64,000 nt of DNA from positions 31,665,374 through 31,729,373 of the forward strand of contig NC_133121.1 of the NCBI RefSeq assembly GCF_033568475.1. The letters are read 5' to 3'. Positions 1-10,687 of the stretch are shown here, in pieces (the first letter of the stretch is position 1; each line of letters opens with the position of its first letter). The notes beneath the pieces are model-generated. The model was not told the DNA's origin, searched no databases, and was given only the letters and a program-made list of their open reading frames with translations. The position numbers were made by a program, and so were the translations under genes. This DNA is from Henckelia pumila (lineage: Eukaryota > Streptophyta > Magnoliopsida > Lamiales > Gesneriaceae).

Positions 1-3000
1 AGGTCTGTACAGCAGAACCGAACCATTAATATCACACAACTTTATTAACAACCAAGTAGCTTTGGTAATATAGGTTTTATCAGCAAATACATTTGATGAA
101 TTAAAAAAATGAGGCAATGTACAATTCTGAATTTGATAACTAAAAAACTCGCCCACCCTCCCCACGGTATGGTGCATACAGAAAAATCCTCCTTAAACAA
201 GTCAACCACGGATTATGGATATAGTGTAAGGAAAATATAATGTATACACGGTCTACAAGCAATCAATTATTCATAGACTTTGAACCGGTATTGTCCAAAC
301 ATAGATGGTAGCAAAAGTAAAAGAGAAATAAAATGGAACAAATAATTTCATGAGGAAAAACTAATAAATGTGTTGTTAATGGACGCACTAATTCATCCAT
401 TCCACTAATAAAAGAAACATCACATGTGCAAACCACCTAAAATTTATGTCAATCAACTGATAAAAAGAGAGCACATGCAAGATGAGACTCCAAATAAGAA
501 ATTTATCTACCTGATGAATCATTATGCCATTATGCACCTAAAGCAAATCTCATCAATAAACATTTTTATTACAGAAAAAAAAGTGCAAAAAACAAAAGGA
601 AAACTAACCTATTGGTTGCCATTAGAACTTTAATATTGCCACGGGCATCAAATCCATCAAGCTGATTCACAATTTCAAGCATGGTGCGCTGAACCTCATT
701 ATCTCCACCCACTCCATCATCGAACCGTGCACCCCCAATGGCATCCACTTCATCGAAAAAAACAATGCAAGCTTTTTTAGAGCGAGCCATCTGCCACATA
801 AGGTGAAGATTGTGGATTTTTAGCATATTCACATTATAACAGGATTAGAAGAAAGCTAGTACACCGAAGAGAACTGGACCTGAAAGAGTTCACGGACCAT
901 CCGAGCCCCCTCACCAACATATTTCTGAACAAGCTCACTTCCAATCACACGAATAAAACATGCATCGGTTCTGTTAGCTACAGCTCTGGCTAGTAGAGTT
1001 TTACCTGTACCCGGAGGACCATAGCACAGAACGCCTTTTGGAGGATCGATCCCCAGCTTAACAAATTTCTCAGGATGAAGCATGGGTAGCTCAACCACCT
1101 AGCAAGATCCATAATGCATAAGTAGAAAGTTCAGCTGAATTCGTGAAAAAATAAAGAAATTTGAAACGAGACGGGAGAATGAAAAACAAAGAGCAACAAA
1201 TTCCGCAAAAGTATGCAAAGACACAAATATAACAAACCTCTCGCATCTTTTCAATCTGCTCTTTACATCCTCCAACATCATTATACGTAACATCTGGTTT
1301 TTCTTCAACTGTCATCATTGTAACACTTGGGTCAATTTTCGGAGGCAATGGAATCTGAATTTGGTATTTATTTCTGTCAACACTGCAATAACAACAAAAT
1401 ATCAAATTACATAGCATGATAGGAACTGATAAATACCACACAACAAGAAGCTAAAGCCTCTATCATAATTTACACAGCTTGTGAAATCTGAAATTATTCG
1501 ACCATGGAAATACAGATAAACAGATTAATTGATAAAACACTTCACGTTGTATCAGGCAAATAAATGAAGAAGCAAATGCTAGGCCACCTAAACAGATGCT
1601 CATTTGTACATTGTAATTTGTAAGTTTGTAAAGAACAAAATTAAAACTTATTTACAAGTTGCTTAACATAATCATTTCTTTAATATAATTTTAAAACATA
1701 AAAAGCAACATATCTAATATGATAAGACAAAAAACATATACTTAGTTCCGACTAAATCATCATATATATACCATTTGGAAAACAATAATTTTCCGCTGGT
1801 TTGAGGATAAACCAAGACGAAAAAGCTTACCCAACACGCATTCCTTCTTCAATATCAGTAGGTGAAACCTTATCGCCCAAGCCAACAACAAACTGCAACA
1901 TGTGTGGCATGCCCATGAGTTAAAAAAATATATCGTCAAATCAAAGACATCCAAATAGTATGAAATCTACTGACAGTCATGCAATATGCATATGCGTGTG
2001 CATGTGTATGTATCGCTATTCCCTAAACAGCACTACTTGCTTTTTTTCATGTCCAACAGATGACTCATGTGGAGTAACCATGTTCTTGCAGAGCTGTTAA
2101 GAAGAAAGAGAAGCCAACTTACTTTTGCAATTTGCTTGACGTTTATAACATACTTTGCATCTTCAGTATTTGGACTAATTATCTTTGTGCATCTTGCAAC
2201 CTAGTCGAAGACAACATATATATCTTTCTGAGATGGGCAAAAGATGGAGAGACAATAAATTTAGTGTGTCTTGGAAAACTCACCTGAAGAGGTTGTTCCT
2301 CCTGCATCATTTGCTTATCAGATACAAGATCCCACTGGCTGGGAGCAGCTAAACCAGTGTCAGATTCCTTGATACCTTAGGCAGTAAATATTTAACAATT
2401 TAGAGAAGAAAGAAAAATAGGAACATGGATGGAGCACATCAATCATGTTAGATTAAAAAAACGATACCATCTATCCATAAATCAAATTAGCATTATGTTT
2501 CTACAACATTTTCTATGAATGCAGGTTAATTATTGCTGAACTAATAAAACAAGTATTTTTCTTTGTTGAGTATTTTTCTTAGTACATTTAACATACCGCA
2601 TAAATCATTAATCTTCTTTGCCATGTCCTTGATTTCCTTTTCAACTTTCTTTATGCTTGTAGAATAAGGTCCCAAACCCTGCATCCATCATTTGATGATT
2701 AAAACAGAAGAATACATAATTCAAAATCCCTAAAGTATCAACTCTCAAAAACCTTGAATTTCCATCACATATCATCTCATCACATAGAAAATAGTAGTTC
2801 AATGAAGTGGTGATTTGAACCAAACATGCCAATTGACTAAACAGAGAACACCTAATATTTACAGAAAAAGAAACTGAGGATACAAATTCAAATAATCAGA
2901 TCAAAAAACCAAATATAAAGAAACTTTTATGCCAAAGAATAGTAGTTCTCAGCTCCTACAAACTCCCTCCGGTTCCAAAGAAGCAATACTGTCTTTTCAG

Positions 3001-3652
3001 AGTCTTGGATCTAAAGCAAAACGCTCAGCATCCGTAAGTCCTAATCCGAAGCAGAAAATCTTAGCAGACACTATAGGCTAGCTAGAGACAACAAGTGGCA
3101 GCTGGAGGGAGGAGAACCAGTGCGGTGACCACCTCCCTTCCACTTGTAGCCTCCAAGCACCCGATCCCAATTCAAATTGTAGTTCCACTTCGGAACTAAT
3201 TTTTCTTGGCTCCGTCATTGAAATCCACAGTTCATGAACAATGGAAATTTCATGCTAGACAATAATAATGAAATCGCACTACAGATTGTCGAATCCACAA
3301 TTTAACGTATCCTTATTCGAAAATTAGAATCACTAAATTCCACGCACCATTCAAACCCAAGATCTAATTTTATCCGGTTGGGCAAAAGAAAAACCCTCAT
3401 CCAGCATCCAAAAAAACAAACACTATCGCATCCATCAACCACCCACCCCCAACTCCCACACACATTAAAATCCATATTCCACTAACTTTCATGCAACAAG
3501 TTCCAAAAAAGGGGGGAAAACAGCTCAAATTAAGGGTTACAGAAAAAAAGTAGAAAAAAAGATACATAGGTTTTGAGGAGGGCAATATCATCTTCATCGA
3601 GTGGCCTAGGGTTCTTCTCGTCCTTGATCTCATCTTCAGGCTCCGGTGCCAT
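1..3652 (-). CDS. RPT1: 26S proteasome regulatory subunit 7 (RPT1), AAA-ATPase, 5' part; 3' end beyond window
   Basis: Subunit of the hexameric ATPase ring of the 19S proteasome base, which unfolds ubiquitylated substrates in cytosol and nucleus. Eight full exons read on the minus strand, all with GT-AG introns: 3652-3566, 2678-2597, 2375-2284, 2200-2123, 1892-1831, 1382-1238, 1098-880 and 790-609. A ninth begins at base 4, so only 4 nt of it are in the window and the acceptor CAG lies at 7-5. The start ATG at 3652-3650 opens with [10 protein letters not shown], the conserved RPT1 N-terminus. Exon 7 has the Walker A box (GPPGTGKT) and exon 8 the Walker B box ([12 protein letters not shown]) and the [14 protein letters not shown] block. 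No frameshift or stop is seen, so it is probably a working gene. The missing part is the C-terminal AAA lid and the tail. The RPT1 assignment, rather than another RPT, rests on the N-terminus. Confidence 0.96.
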
Positions 3653-3954
3653 TTCCGAAGATTCCTTTGGAAACCTTTCTTGAAGAAGAGGTTAGACTGA
3701 TACGTACGAAATGATTCAACAAGCTCTGCATCTGCTTTATTGGTGCTAGGTCACACGTGGCAACCCAATATCCAAAAATCAACCGGCCCAGTATAGGAAT
3801 CATTTTTCAGCTCATCAATATCGGCCCAGGCCCATTTCACTTGATTGATGAATATTTATTTCGCGCATCTGTCAACACGCGCCACCATTCACCACAATAA
3901 TTTGTATATATACTACTGGGTCCGAGGATATGATAACTTAAAGGATGTAACATG
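3653..3954. promoter_or_regulatory. RPT1 5' flank (UTR and probable promoter)
   Basis: About 300 bp separate the RPT1 start codon from a GCTCG-rich repeat. The promoter must lie here or within the repeat. I see no clear TATA box at a convincing distance, which is usual for housekeeping genes. Nothing else is recognised. Confidence 0.35.
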
Positions 3955-4335
3955 AGTCGAGTCGAGTCGAGCCAAGCCGATCAGTATCATGCTCGGACTC
4001 AGTTTGTTTGACAGAAATAAGGGTTCGAGCTCGGCTCGAGCTCGATCCGAACTTTTATCACAAGGCTTGGGTTTGGCTCGTTTAGTATATATAAAAGCTC
4101 GGGCTCGGCTCGTTTATCATATTAAACAAGTCTAACTCGAGTTCGGCTCGTTAAGCCGGCTCGTTAGAGAGCTCGTATTCAGGCTCGTTAGTGAGCTCGT
4201 TTTCCGGCTCGTTAAGCAATGCTCGTTAGTGAACTCGTTAAGGAAGCTTGTTTTGAGGCTCATTAAAGTGAGCTCGTTAAGTAGGTTTGTTTCTGACTCG
4301 TCAGACTCAAACATACAAAAAGAGCTCGAGTTTGA
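3955..4335. repeat. GCTCG/CGAGC-rich repetitive block
   Basis: Dense degenerate repeats built on gctcgtta, gagctcg and ggctcg, starting with three direct copies of gtcga. At least eight GCTCGTTA-like units occur between 4140 and 4290. The composition resembles the CGAGC-rich hAT-type MITE at 63296-63704, but I could not find terminal inverted repeats or a target duplication here. It abuts the broken 3' end of the pararetrovirus at about 4340 and lies about 300 bp upstream of RPT1. It may be a truncated MITE. Confidence 0.6.
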
Positions 4336-4339
4336 TTTT

Positions 4340-5416
4340 TTTCGTCATCCTCATCTACGGGTATAGCCATTTTCGGGAGTTTCTTACATATCTCCTTAAG
4401 TTGGTTTACCCCTTTAGTATGTTCATCGGTCCATATAAACCTTTCATCTTTTTTTAACAAAGAACTGAACACCTTCATGTACATCACTAGGTTGTTTATG
4501 AACATCACTGCAAAATTAACCACTCCGAGAAAACTTTGGAGTTGTTTTACATCTTTGAGTTTATCTGGAAAATTCTGTACCTTTTCCACAATATGGGGCT
4601 GTAGAATTATTCCAGATTCATCAATCTCAGTGCCAAGGAATTTGATTTTTCTTGTTGTTATAACTGCTTTTTTTTCAGATAAAATCAGTCCTTCTTTTTT
4701 ACATATTTTAGAGAAAATCTCTAAATGTTTAACATGTTCGTCTATATTTTTGGATGCTATAATAATATCGTCAATATAAACAAACATGAAGTTAAACTAA
4801 TCTTTAAAAAGATTATCCATCTTTCTTTGAAATATTTGGGGTGCATTAGCCAATCCCATATGCATAACTTTCCAAATATAATGTCTTTGTGGTGTAGAGA
4901 AGGCTGTGAATTTCTTACTACCTTCTTCCATCCAAATCTGATAGAACCCAGATTGCAATCAAATTTTGAGAACACTCTAGCATTTCGGACGCAGCTGATT
5001 AAGTGTTCTCTACTGGGTATGAAGTACCTGTCGAACTCCAAAATTTTATTAATACCTTGATAGTTAATAACTAGTCTGAGTTTACCTCTCTTTATTTTCT
5101 CATGATTTCTGACCAGGAAATCTGGACTGCTATATGGTGAAACTTTTTATTTTATTAGACCAAGGTCCAAATATTCCTTGATAATTATCCTCATATCCAT
5201 TTGATCTGTTATGTTCATTGTGATATACTTATATCTAACAAATTCATACTCTTTGCTTTCCTTTAAAGTAAGGATGACTTTGAGTTGATTTCTATCCCAC
5301 CATGTCAAAGGATGCTCATTATAACTTTCTTTGAGCTTCTTTTTGACATTTTCAAGGGATACCTTATTTTCTAACTCTATATCTCTATGGATTAGAGTTA
5401 CCTCGAGAAGATCCAT
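4340..5416 (-). pseudogene. Caulimovirid reverse transcriptase remnant
   Basis: Two coherent pieces are visible. The upstream one (5416-5147) holds the segment that precedes the RT palm in caulimovirids, ending in the motif EYLDLGLIK. The downstream one (4787-4340) opens with the catalytic box VYIDDI and continues through FLGTEID and the LQSFLGVVN thumb/connection segment. The part between them (about 4788-5146) is frameshifted, so the palm motifs before YIDD are out of frame. The coding sequence stops where the GCTCG repeat begins, just before RNase H would start. Confidence 0.85.
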
Positions 5417-5419
5417 ATC

Positions 5420-5980
5420 CTATGTTTGGAGTTCTTGTTCTGTTGTTATTTTTAACATAGTTTCTCCAAACCTCCTGGAATCTTTCATCTTTGAGTGTAA
5501 AAGTTGTCCTTTATCACCATGCTGGCTGCGGAACATGATCGACATATGTCGATAAAAGGCAACCTTGAGTCTTTGAACTATGATTTTACGATCACAAATC
5601 GTAGTGAACATAAGTCGTCTTGACTTATTGTCTCGTGTGTATTTCTTAAACATTTGTAAGAAGTTATTTTCTAACAAGATATCAGCTCCGGTATCATGGA
5701 AATATATGGGTGGTGTCTTTACCTTGTACCAAGGTGTTTGGCCTGCTCCTCCCATAAGAATCTCTGCTTGTTTTATTCCTTTGCAAAGAATTAAAATTTT
5801 TCGAGAGAGACCACGTCTAGAAATTTTTGGTAAGTCTTCTTCACAATTCCCAGGGAAGACGCCTCTTTTTGCTATGCAAATTCCTGCTCCTGAATCAATA
5901 TAGGCTGCGAAGTATTCTGCCTTATATTGTTCATACAACATCCCGATTGGAATGTATATGAAGAAAGAGCTTGTTGTCAT
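5420..5980 (-). pseudogene. Caulimovirid aspartic protease region
   Basis: An open frame of 186 codons. Near residue 29 is the catalytic signature YIDSGAG (D-S-G form), followed by a second conserved block around HDTGADILLENNFL, as expected for the pepsin-like protease upstream of the caulimovirid reverse transcriptase. It is separated from the reverse transcriptase only by a few bases and a stop, so the two were probably one polyprotein. Confidence 0.75.
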
Positions 5981-5981
5981 T

Positions 5982-6200
5982 TTACTTAAAGGGATTATTA
6001 AATGACCACGTCATTTTTAATAAACTGTGTTGTAACTCAATAATCCGATTAAGACTATTTAGCCTTATTGTTTCTAAGGCTTCAGTAGGCAGAGTATGAT
6101 TACTCTTTTCTACTTCTTCAATGTGTTCTAGTAAGTCATTTTCATGATTTACTAACTTCAAGAGTTTTTTTCTTTCTTTGTTTGTGAAAAGATTTCTCAA
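5982..6200 (-). pseudogene. Short viral linker ORF between movement protein and protease
   Basis: A 72-codon frame rich in Lys, Glu and Leu with no recognised motif. It lies between the movement-protein and protease segments of the endogenous pararetrovirus and probably belonged to the polyprotein. No function is assigned. Confidence 0.4.
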
Positions 6201-6269
6201 ATTTGGTTAGGGGATTACCCTTACCCAATTTTCTTGGTTTTCCATCTCGTTGAATTCTTATTGAATTCT

Positions 6270-7250
6270 TCAAGTTTTTTCTTTTTTCATAAACTCTATT
6301 CCTCTTTCAAGGTGTTTCAATGGTTTATGGTTCTTAAGGAATTCTAAACCAAGAATCAGCTGATCTGCTTCTTTTCTTGGAATTCCCCCAATTTGAACTT
6401 CCAATTCACCAATATTTATCAATCCTTGGTAAGTTACTCTTTCCTTTTGTCCTAAATAGTAAATCGAGTTACAAGGGAATTGGTTCCTATGACTTGTAAT
6501 TTCGAATACTATTTTGATTTCTTTCCATCCTTCTAGAGATCTAAGTTTTTCCATTATAGAAAACTCCTTTTCTTCTGGTGGAATTTTCTGTATAGGAAAC
6601 TTTTTCCATCTTCGACTCGTCATTCGGTCACCCTGAAAGGATAACATTTGGGGTTCTATTTTAAGATCTCTATATAGAACCTGTTTGTCTTGAATCTGAA
6701 TGTCTGTTTCCTGAATTAAAGGAAACTCGATTCTTTCTGGGTAGATTGCTTCAGCAACCTTTTCAAAAATCTTTGGGATTTCAATAAACTCATTTCTAAT
6801 AAATAATTTTGAACAGTGGGTATTAGAAAGAACATATGAAATTTGATATGTAATAGAATATGATCTATTATCTTCCTTCATTAATCGTTTTTCTTTGAAA
6901 TTTTGATGCAATGTCAAGGCATGACTAAAGTCTCTGTCAGCTAAATTGTAGGCTATTCTTGGATAAATAACTCCTACAATTTTTTCTGCACATAAATTTC
7001 CTGATATAGTTCCCAGAACAACGTCTTATATATTTCTCATTTTTTTATCGCATACTACGATGTCTATGGGTGAATCTATTCCTTATTTGAAAGTAGCTTT
7101 GATCATTATTTGGATTGCTCCAATATGAATCCAGGACATCGTCCTTGCCACTTCACTTTTCAGTTTTTGCAATTATTATCTTATTTCTTCAAAAGGAATT
7201 AATTGCATCTCAATATGATTACTCGTTAATTCCATAAGGATCGCCATTTC
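6270..7250 (-). pseudogene. Caulimovirid movement protein (30K superfamily) remnant
   Basis: The best frame, 6917-6270 (215 codons), continues the frame of 7250-6918, which contains stop codons. The upstream part carries the block SWIHIGAIQIMIK and the segment leading to LADRDFSHAL. These are typical of the beta-strand core of pararetrovirus movement proteins, which act at plasmodesmata. The N-terminal edge is cut at about 7250, where a plus-strand RNase-H-like fragment begins. Confidence 0.75.
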
Positions 7251-7575
7251 AAACAAGTGTTTATTTCTTCGGATTCACTATTGGCAGTGCAAGCAGTCAC
7301 GACGTCACTTAGTGATTTGATCTATGCTGGATTATGTGCTCAGAAAATAAAAATTTCTCAGTTAGATATTGTTTCTCTGACTCATGTTAGGAGATCGGCC
7401 AATAGTGTGGCTCACTCCTTAGCAAAGTTTGTTGTTCCTCCCCTGCTCCTTTTTGTTGGATGTCTGGGAGTTTTCCAAGTTGGCTAGTTAATAATGTAAT
7501 GAGTGACTCTTGATTCTCGCTAATAAAGATTATAAGTTTCCTGATAACTTGTAAATCAGATTGTGCTTTCTTTGT
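7251..7575 (+). pseudogene. RVT_3-type RNase H-like fragment inserted in the pararetrovirus
   Basis: A plus-strand frame (7257-7487) reads through SSDSLLAVQAVT, YAGLCAQ and LTHVRRSANSVAHSLAKF, the C-terminal half of the RNase H-like domain (RVT_3) found in plant non-LTR retroelement-derived genes. A stop and a 3' UTR-like stretch with aataaag follow. It splits the viral coat and movement segments, which resume on either side on the opposite strand. No poly(A) tail and no clear target duplication are visible, so the mode of insertion is open. Confidence 0.7.
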
Positions 7576-9132
7576 CTAAGCCCTAAGTTTCCTAAGACTC
7601 TTTTCACTTGTCCTGCCAAAACTCCTTGATACTTCTGTAGAGTATGATTTTCTCTCATAATTCTTTGAATCATATTATGAGATATAGTATTTTAACTAAA
7701 AAACCCAGTCAAACTTTCATGTGTTTCATGTCGAAACACTTCTTCTTTAGTCTGATTCTGATTCATTCTCAGATTTTTCTTGATTACATAGTATTTCTTC
7801 CTCGTATATGCTTTCGTCTGAGGGTATATCCTAAAACTGATATACTTGGACAAAATCTTGAAAGAAGGCCACATCATCCATGTCAGGTGTTTTTTCAAAG
7901 AGTTTGACTCCTTTCTTCTCATTTTCTGGAAAATTTGTTGAAATATGTCCCCTTGCTCCGCATGTCCAGCAGTTACAATCTTTAAAACTTTCACTTGCTC
8001 TTGTATGAGTTCTTCTGTAAGTTCTTCTAGATGGTATTCTTCCTTTGCTTTGAGATGAGCTTGTTGTTGGGGATGTTCTTGTAGGTCCAATTCTTTTCCC
8101 TGATCTATAAGATCTGGCTTTTTGTTTGGACCAAACTTCCAAGAACCTCTCATTCTTTTATTGTAGGGATTATTTTTGAATTTTTTTTTCTTTTAAATCC
8201 CTGTGATCTATTTCCAATGATTGTTGGTAGATCATTTTCTCTACAACATAAATGAGTACGTTTATTTATACCTCTTATCTTTTTGTAGTTTTTTTTAATG
8301 ACTTTATGTGGCACCATTCTGCCAATTTTTCTTTCAGAAAAGAGGCGCGTCTTGCCAATATATTTAGATTACCTGGAACGTATTCTTTTATCAGCATTTC
8401 TCTGCAGGGGCTTGGCATTTTTGCAAAAAATAGCTGAATAGCTACATTTTCCTCGACTCTTAAGCTTCATCTGTATTTAGTGAATAACATAATGTATTCA
8501 TTAACTAAACAGATGTCATGCAACTCGAGGCTATACAGAGCTTGAGTATATCTTATCTTCTTCTATGTATCTTGATTATTGAAATAGTCTACCCCTATGA
8601 ATTGTGCTTTAAATAGGGTGGTCATTCTTCCTCCAATCTCGCTGAGGGATTCTTCTGCTAAGATTGATTCCTTAGTTTCTGGCATAGTCATCTCCCAAGC
8701 AATCTTAACAGATCTCATTAGACTCATTTCTAGAAGTTTAATGAATCCTTTTTTATTGAGATCTAATGTTCCTGCTGCAATTCTCATAGTTGACGTCCAA
8801 TCATCTATGGGATCTTCTCTGTTTTTGAAGTCCAGAACATTAAGGTTTAACATAACCCCATAAGGATGTATAAGATCTAAAACAGTTTTTCCGTCAGGAG
8901 TTTGATGGAGTGGGATTTTACTTCTTCTTGTCCTTGTTCTTGCTGGATGTGAATTTTCTCCAGCCTGAAATTCACTAGGTGGTTCTTCTGTTTTAACCAC
9001 ATACCTCGGAGGATTCCCAGTAGGTTGTTCACTTTCAGGGGAATTCATCTTTAGATCTACAACCTTAAGATTTGCAAATGAATCTGCAAGATCTTGTAGA
9101 TACTCAAGATTTAATCTTTCTAAAGTAGTCAT
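7576..9132 (-). pseudogene. Caulimovirid coat protein region with zinc knuckle
   Basis: The N-terminal half (9132-8563, 189 codons) is open and contains a block around DPIDDWTSTMRIAA typical of the capsid core. After frameshifts the frame resumes at 8153-7692 and carries a nucleic-acid-binding knuckle beginning CWTCGARGHIS (about 7929-7974). Its last cysteine appears replaced, since the sequence runs NFPEN where a C would be expected. Frames are broken between about 8160 and 8560. Confidence 0.7.
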
Positions 9133-9314
9133 CAGATCGTATTTTTCTCTGATAATGCTTTTATAAGATTAATCATCATTTTTTCATCAGTTAAAGGTTT
9201 TTGTACCATTTTGGTTTTACCTTTTTGATGTAACAAAGGTTCGGTATCAAACGAGAGTGGTAACCTTCCTCCTTTCCTAGAACTCGATGTTTGTTCTTGA
9301 TTTTGGATTTTCAT
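9132..9314 (-). pseudogene. Small viral 5' ORF
   Basis: A 60-codon frame, Lys/Ser/Gln-rich, ending at the ATG of the coat region (overlap about 1 nt). It may be a short leader ORF or the N-terminal extension of the coat polyprotein. No motif is recognised. Confidence 0.4.
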
Positions 9315-9717
9315 TTGAAGAACCCTTAGAGTTTCAAAAATTTTTTCTTGTTTTTTAAGGATTTCTTCAATTTTTTGAGGTATTTCATACAGCTGGTTGC
9401 TCTAATATTATATTGTCTTTTGGATTTCTCTAAGATCTCCGAAGAGTTTAGAGGAATCTGGGGTAATCTCTAGAAATTGAGAGTTAGAAATCATATTTCT
9501 TAATCCCTTCAAAAAATACAAAACCAAGAGTCTTATTAATTAAGACCCGTTGTAAGGAATCTATTTTAAATAGATTACTTGTTTATAGGATTTCATATAA
9601 ATGAAATCCACATGTTTCAAACCTTCGTTTGAAATCATTTTTTTGTTGAAAATCTCCTTCTCAACAAAGAAAAGTATAATTTAACGAATAATATTACGTC
9701 TAAATAATTAACCTAAA

Positions 9718-9729
9718 GTTCTGATACCA
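9718..9729 (-). other. Pararetrovirus tRNA-iMet primer-binding site
   Basis: The minus strand reads TGGTATCAGAAC, 10 of 12 positions as expected for a complement of the initiator tRNA-Met 3' end (usual form TGGTATCAGAGC). It lies about 400 nt upstream of the first viral ORF, as in caulimovirids, and marks position 1 of the viral genome. Confidence 0.75.
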
Positions 9730-10268
9730 TTTTGCGGATAATTCTTTGTACCATAAATGAGCACAAAATCTCCAGATTCTAACATAAAACATTTATATTT
9801 TAAGCATAAAAACCTTTGAATTTTAAGCATAGATTAGCATAAATCGAGTACAAGAATTAAATATTAAAATATTCAAGTTTGGTGATCCTAGAGAGTTATA
9901 GTAAAGAATCTTTTGGTTAAGGAATTAGAATAAAGTTAGGAATTAGGATGAGTATTGAAGATTTAACTACAATTTGCTCTTAAAATAACTATTTTTCGAC
10001 ATGATAGTAACCTTTTCTGTCATTCTACAAATTAAATTAATTAAACCATTAAGCAACTAATTTTTTGTACGATAATAAGCTATTTTTCTTTTCTTTTTTT
10101 TCCTATAATTCTAAAAATTAAAACCATCTCTACATACGGCATACCACAGGATTTCTCATTCAGAGTATCTTTTTATCATGCTATTTCAATTTAGAAACTA
10201 GTAATTTTCATTTTAATTTTAATTTTTTTAAAAAAATCCTAATTCCTTTCCCACAATCCACTTGTTTT
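9730..10268. other. AT-rich intergenic DNA
   Basis: No coding potential, RNA gene or terminal repeat recognised. It could include the viral intergenic region upstream of the primer-binding site, but nothing identifies it. Confidence 0.4.
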
Positions 10269-10396
10269 AGGTAGTGTTTGAGAGAACTTTTAGGAAGCAC
10301 TTTTCAGTTTTTCGTTGACAAAATTTCATAAAATTTCAAAATTTTGTTAATGAAAAGCTGAGAAGTGTTTCTTAAAAGCTCTCCCAAACACTACCT
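10269..10396. mobile_element. Foldback MITE of about 128 bp
   Basis: The two arms are near-perfect inverted repeats. The left arm starts aggtagtgtttgagagaac. The right arm, reverse-complemented, starts aaggtagtgtttgggagag. They pair over about 40 bp around a short AT-rich loop. It lies about 290 bp past the stop codon of the downstream gene, probably at or beyond its 3' UTR. The superfamily is not certain; the target duplication is unclear. Confidence 0.75.
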
Positions 10397-10687
10397 TAAT
10401 AAATTTTAAACAACCTTTTTTGTTTCTCTCTTTTATTGGTCCAACTGGAACAGGCAAAAGATGTATCTTACTTTGTGGTCTTGGTCGGGTAGCATTCAAA
10501 TTGGTGTACAAAAATGTAAAACTTGCATTAGGAACAAGAAAAAGCCCCACAATCCTACAACATTTGAGTTTTCAACAAAAGAAACAAAATATGATGGACT
10601 TGTACAATGGACAATTTCCTCAACACCAAATTGTCAAAAATGTATAGAAAAAAATGGAATTAGAATGTGGGTTGATGCTTAAAGAAG

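Larger units (their letters stand above)
4336..9729 (-). mobile_element. Endogenous pararetrovirus (Caulimoviridae), degenerate, minus strand
   Basis: In minus-strand order the block holds a tRNA-iMet primer-binding site (9718-9729), a leader, a small ORF, a coat region with zinc knuckle, a movement protein, an aspartic protease and a reverse transcriptase. This order and these motifs are those of plant pararetroviruses, which enter chromosomes by illegitimate recombination because they lack integrase. Coat before movement protein recalls the cavemovirus/solendovirus arrangement more than petuvirus or florendovirus, but that is inference. RNase H and any later gene are missing, and several frames are broken by stops, frameshifts and one insertion (7251-7575). 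It cannot be a functional virus copy as it stands. Confidence 0.85.
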
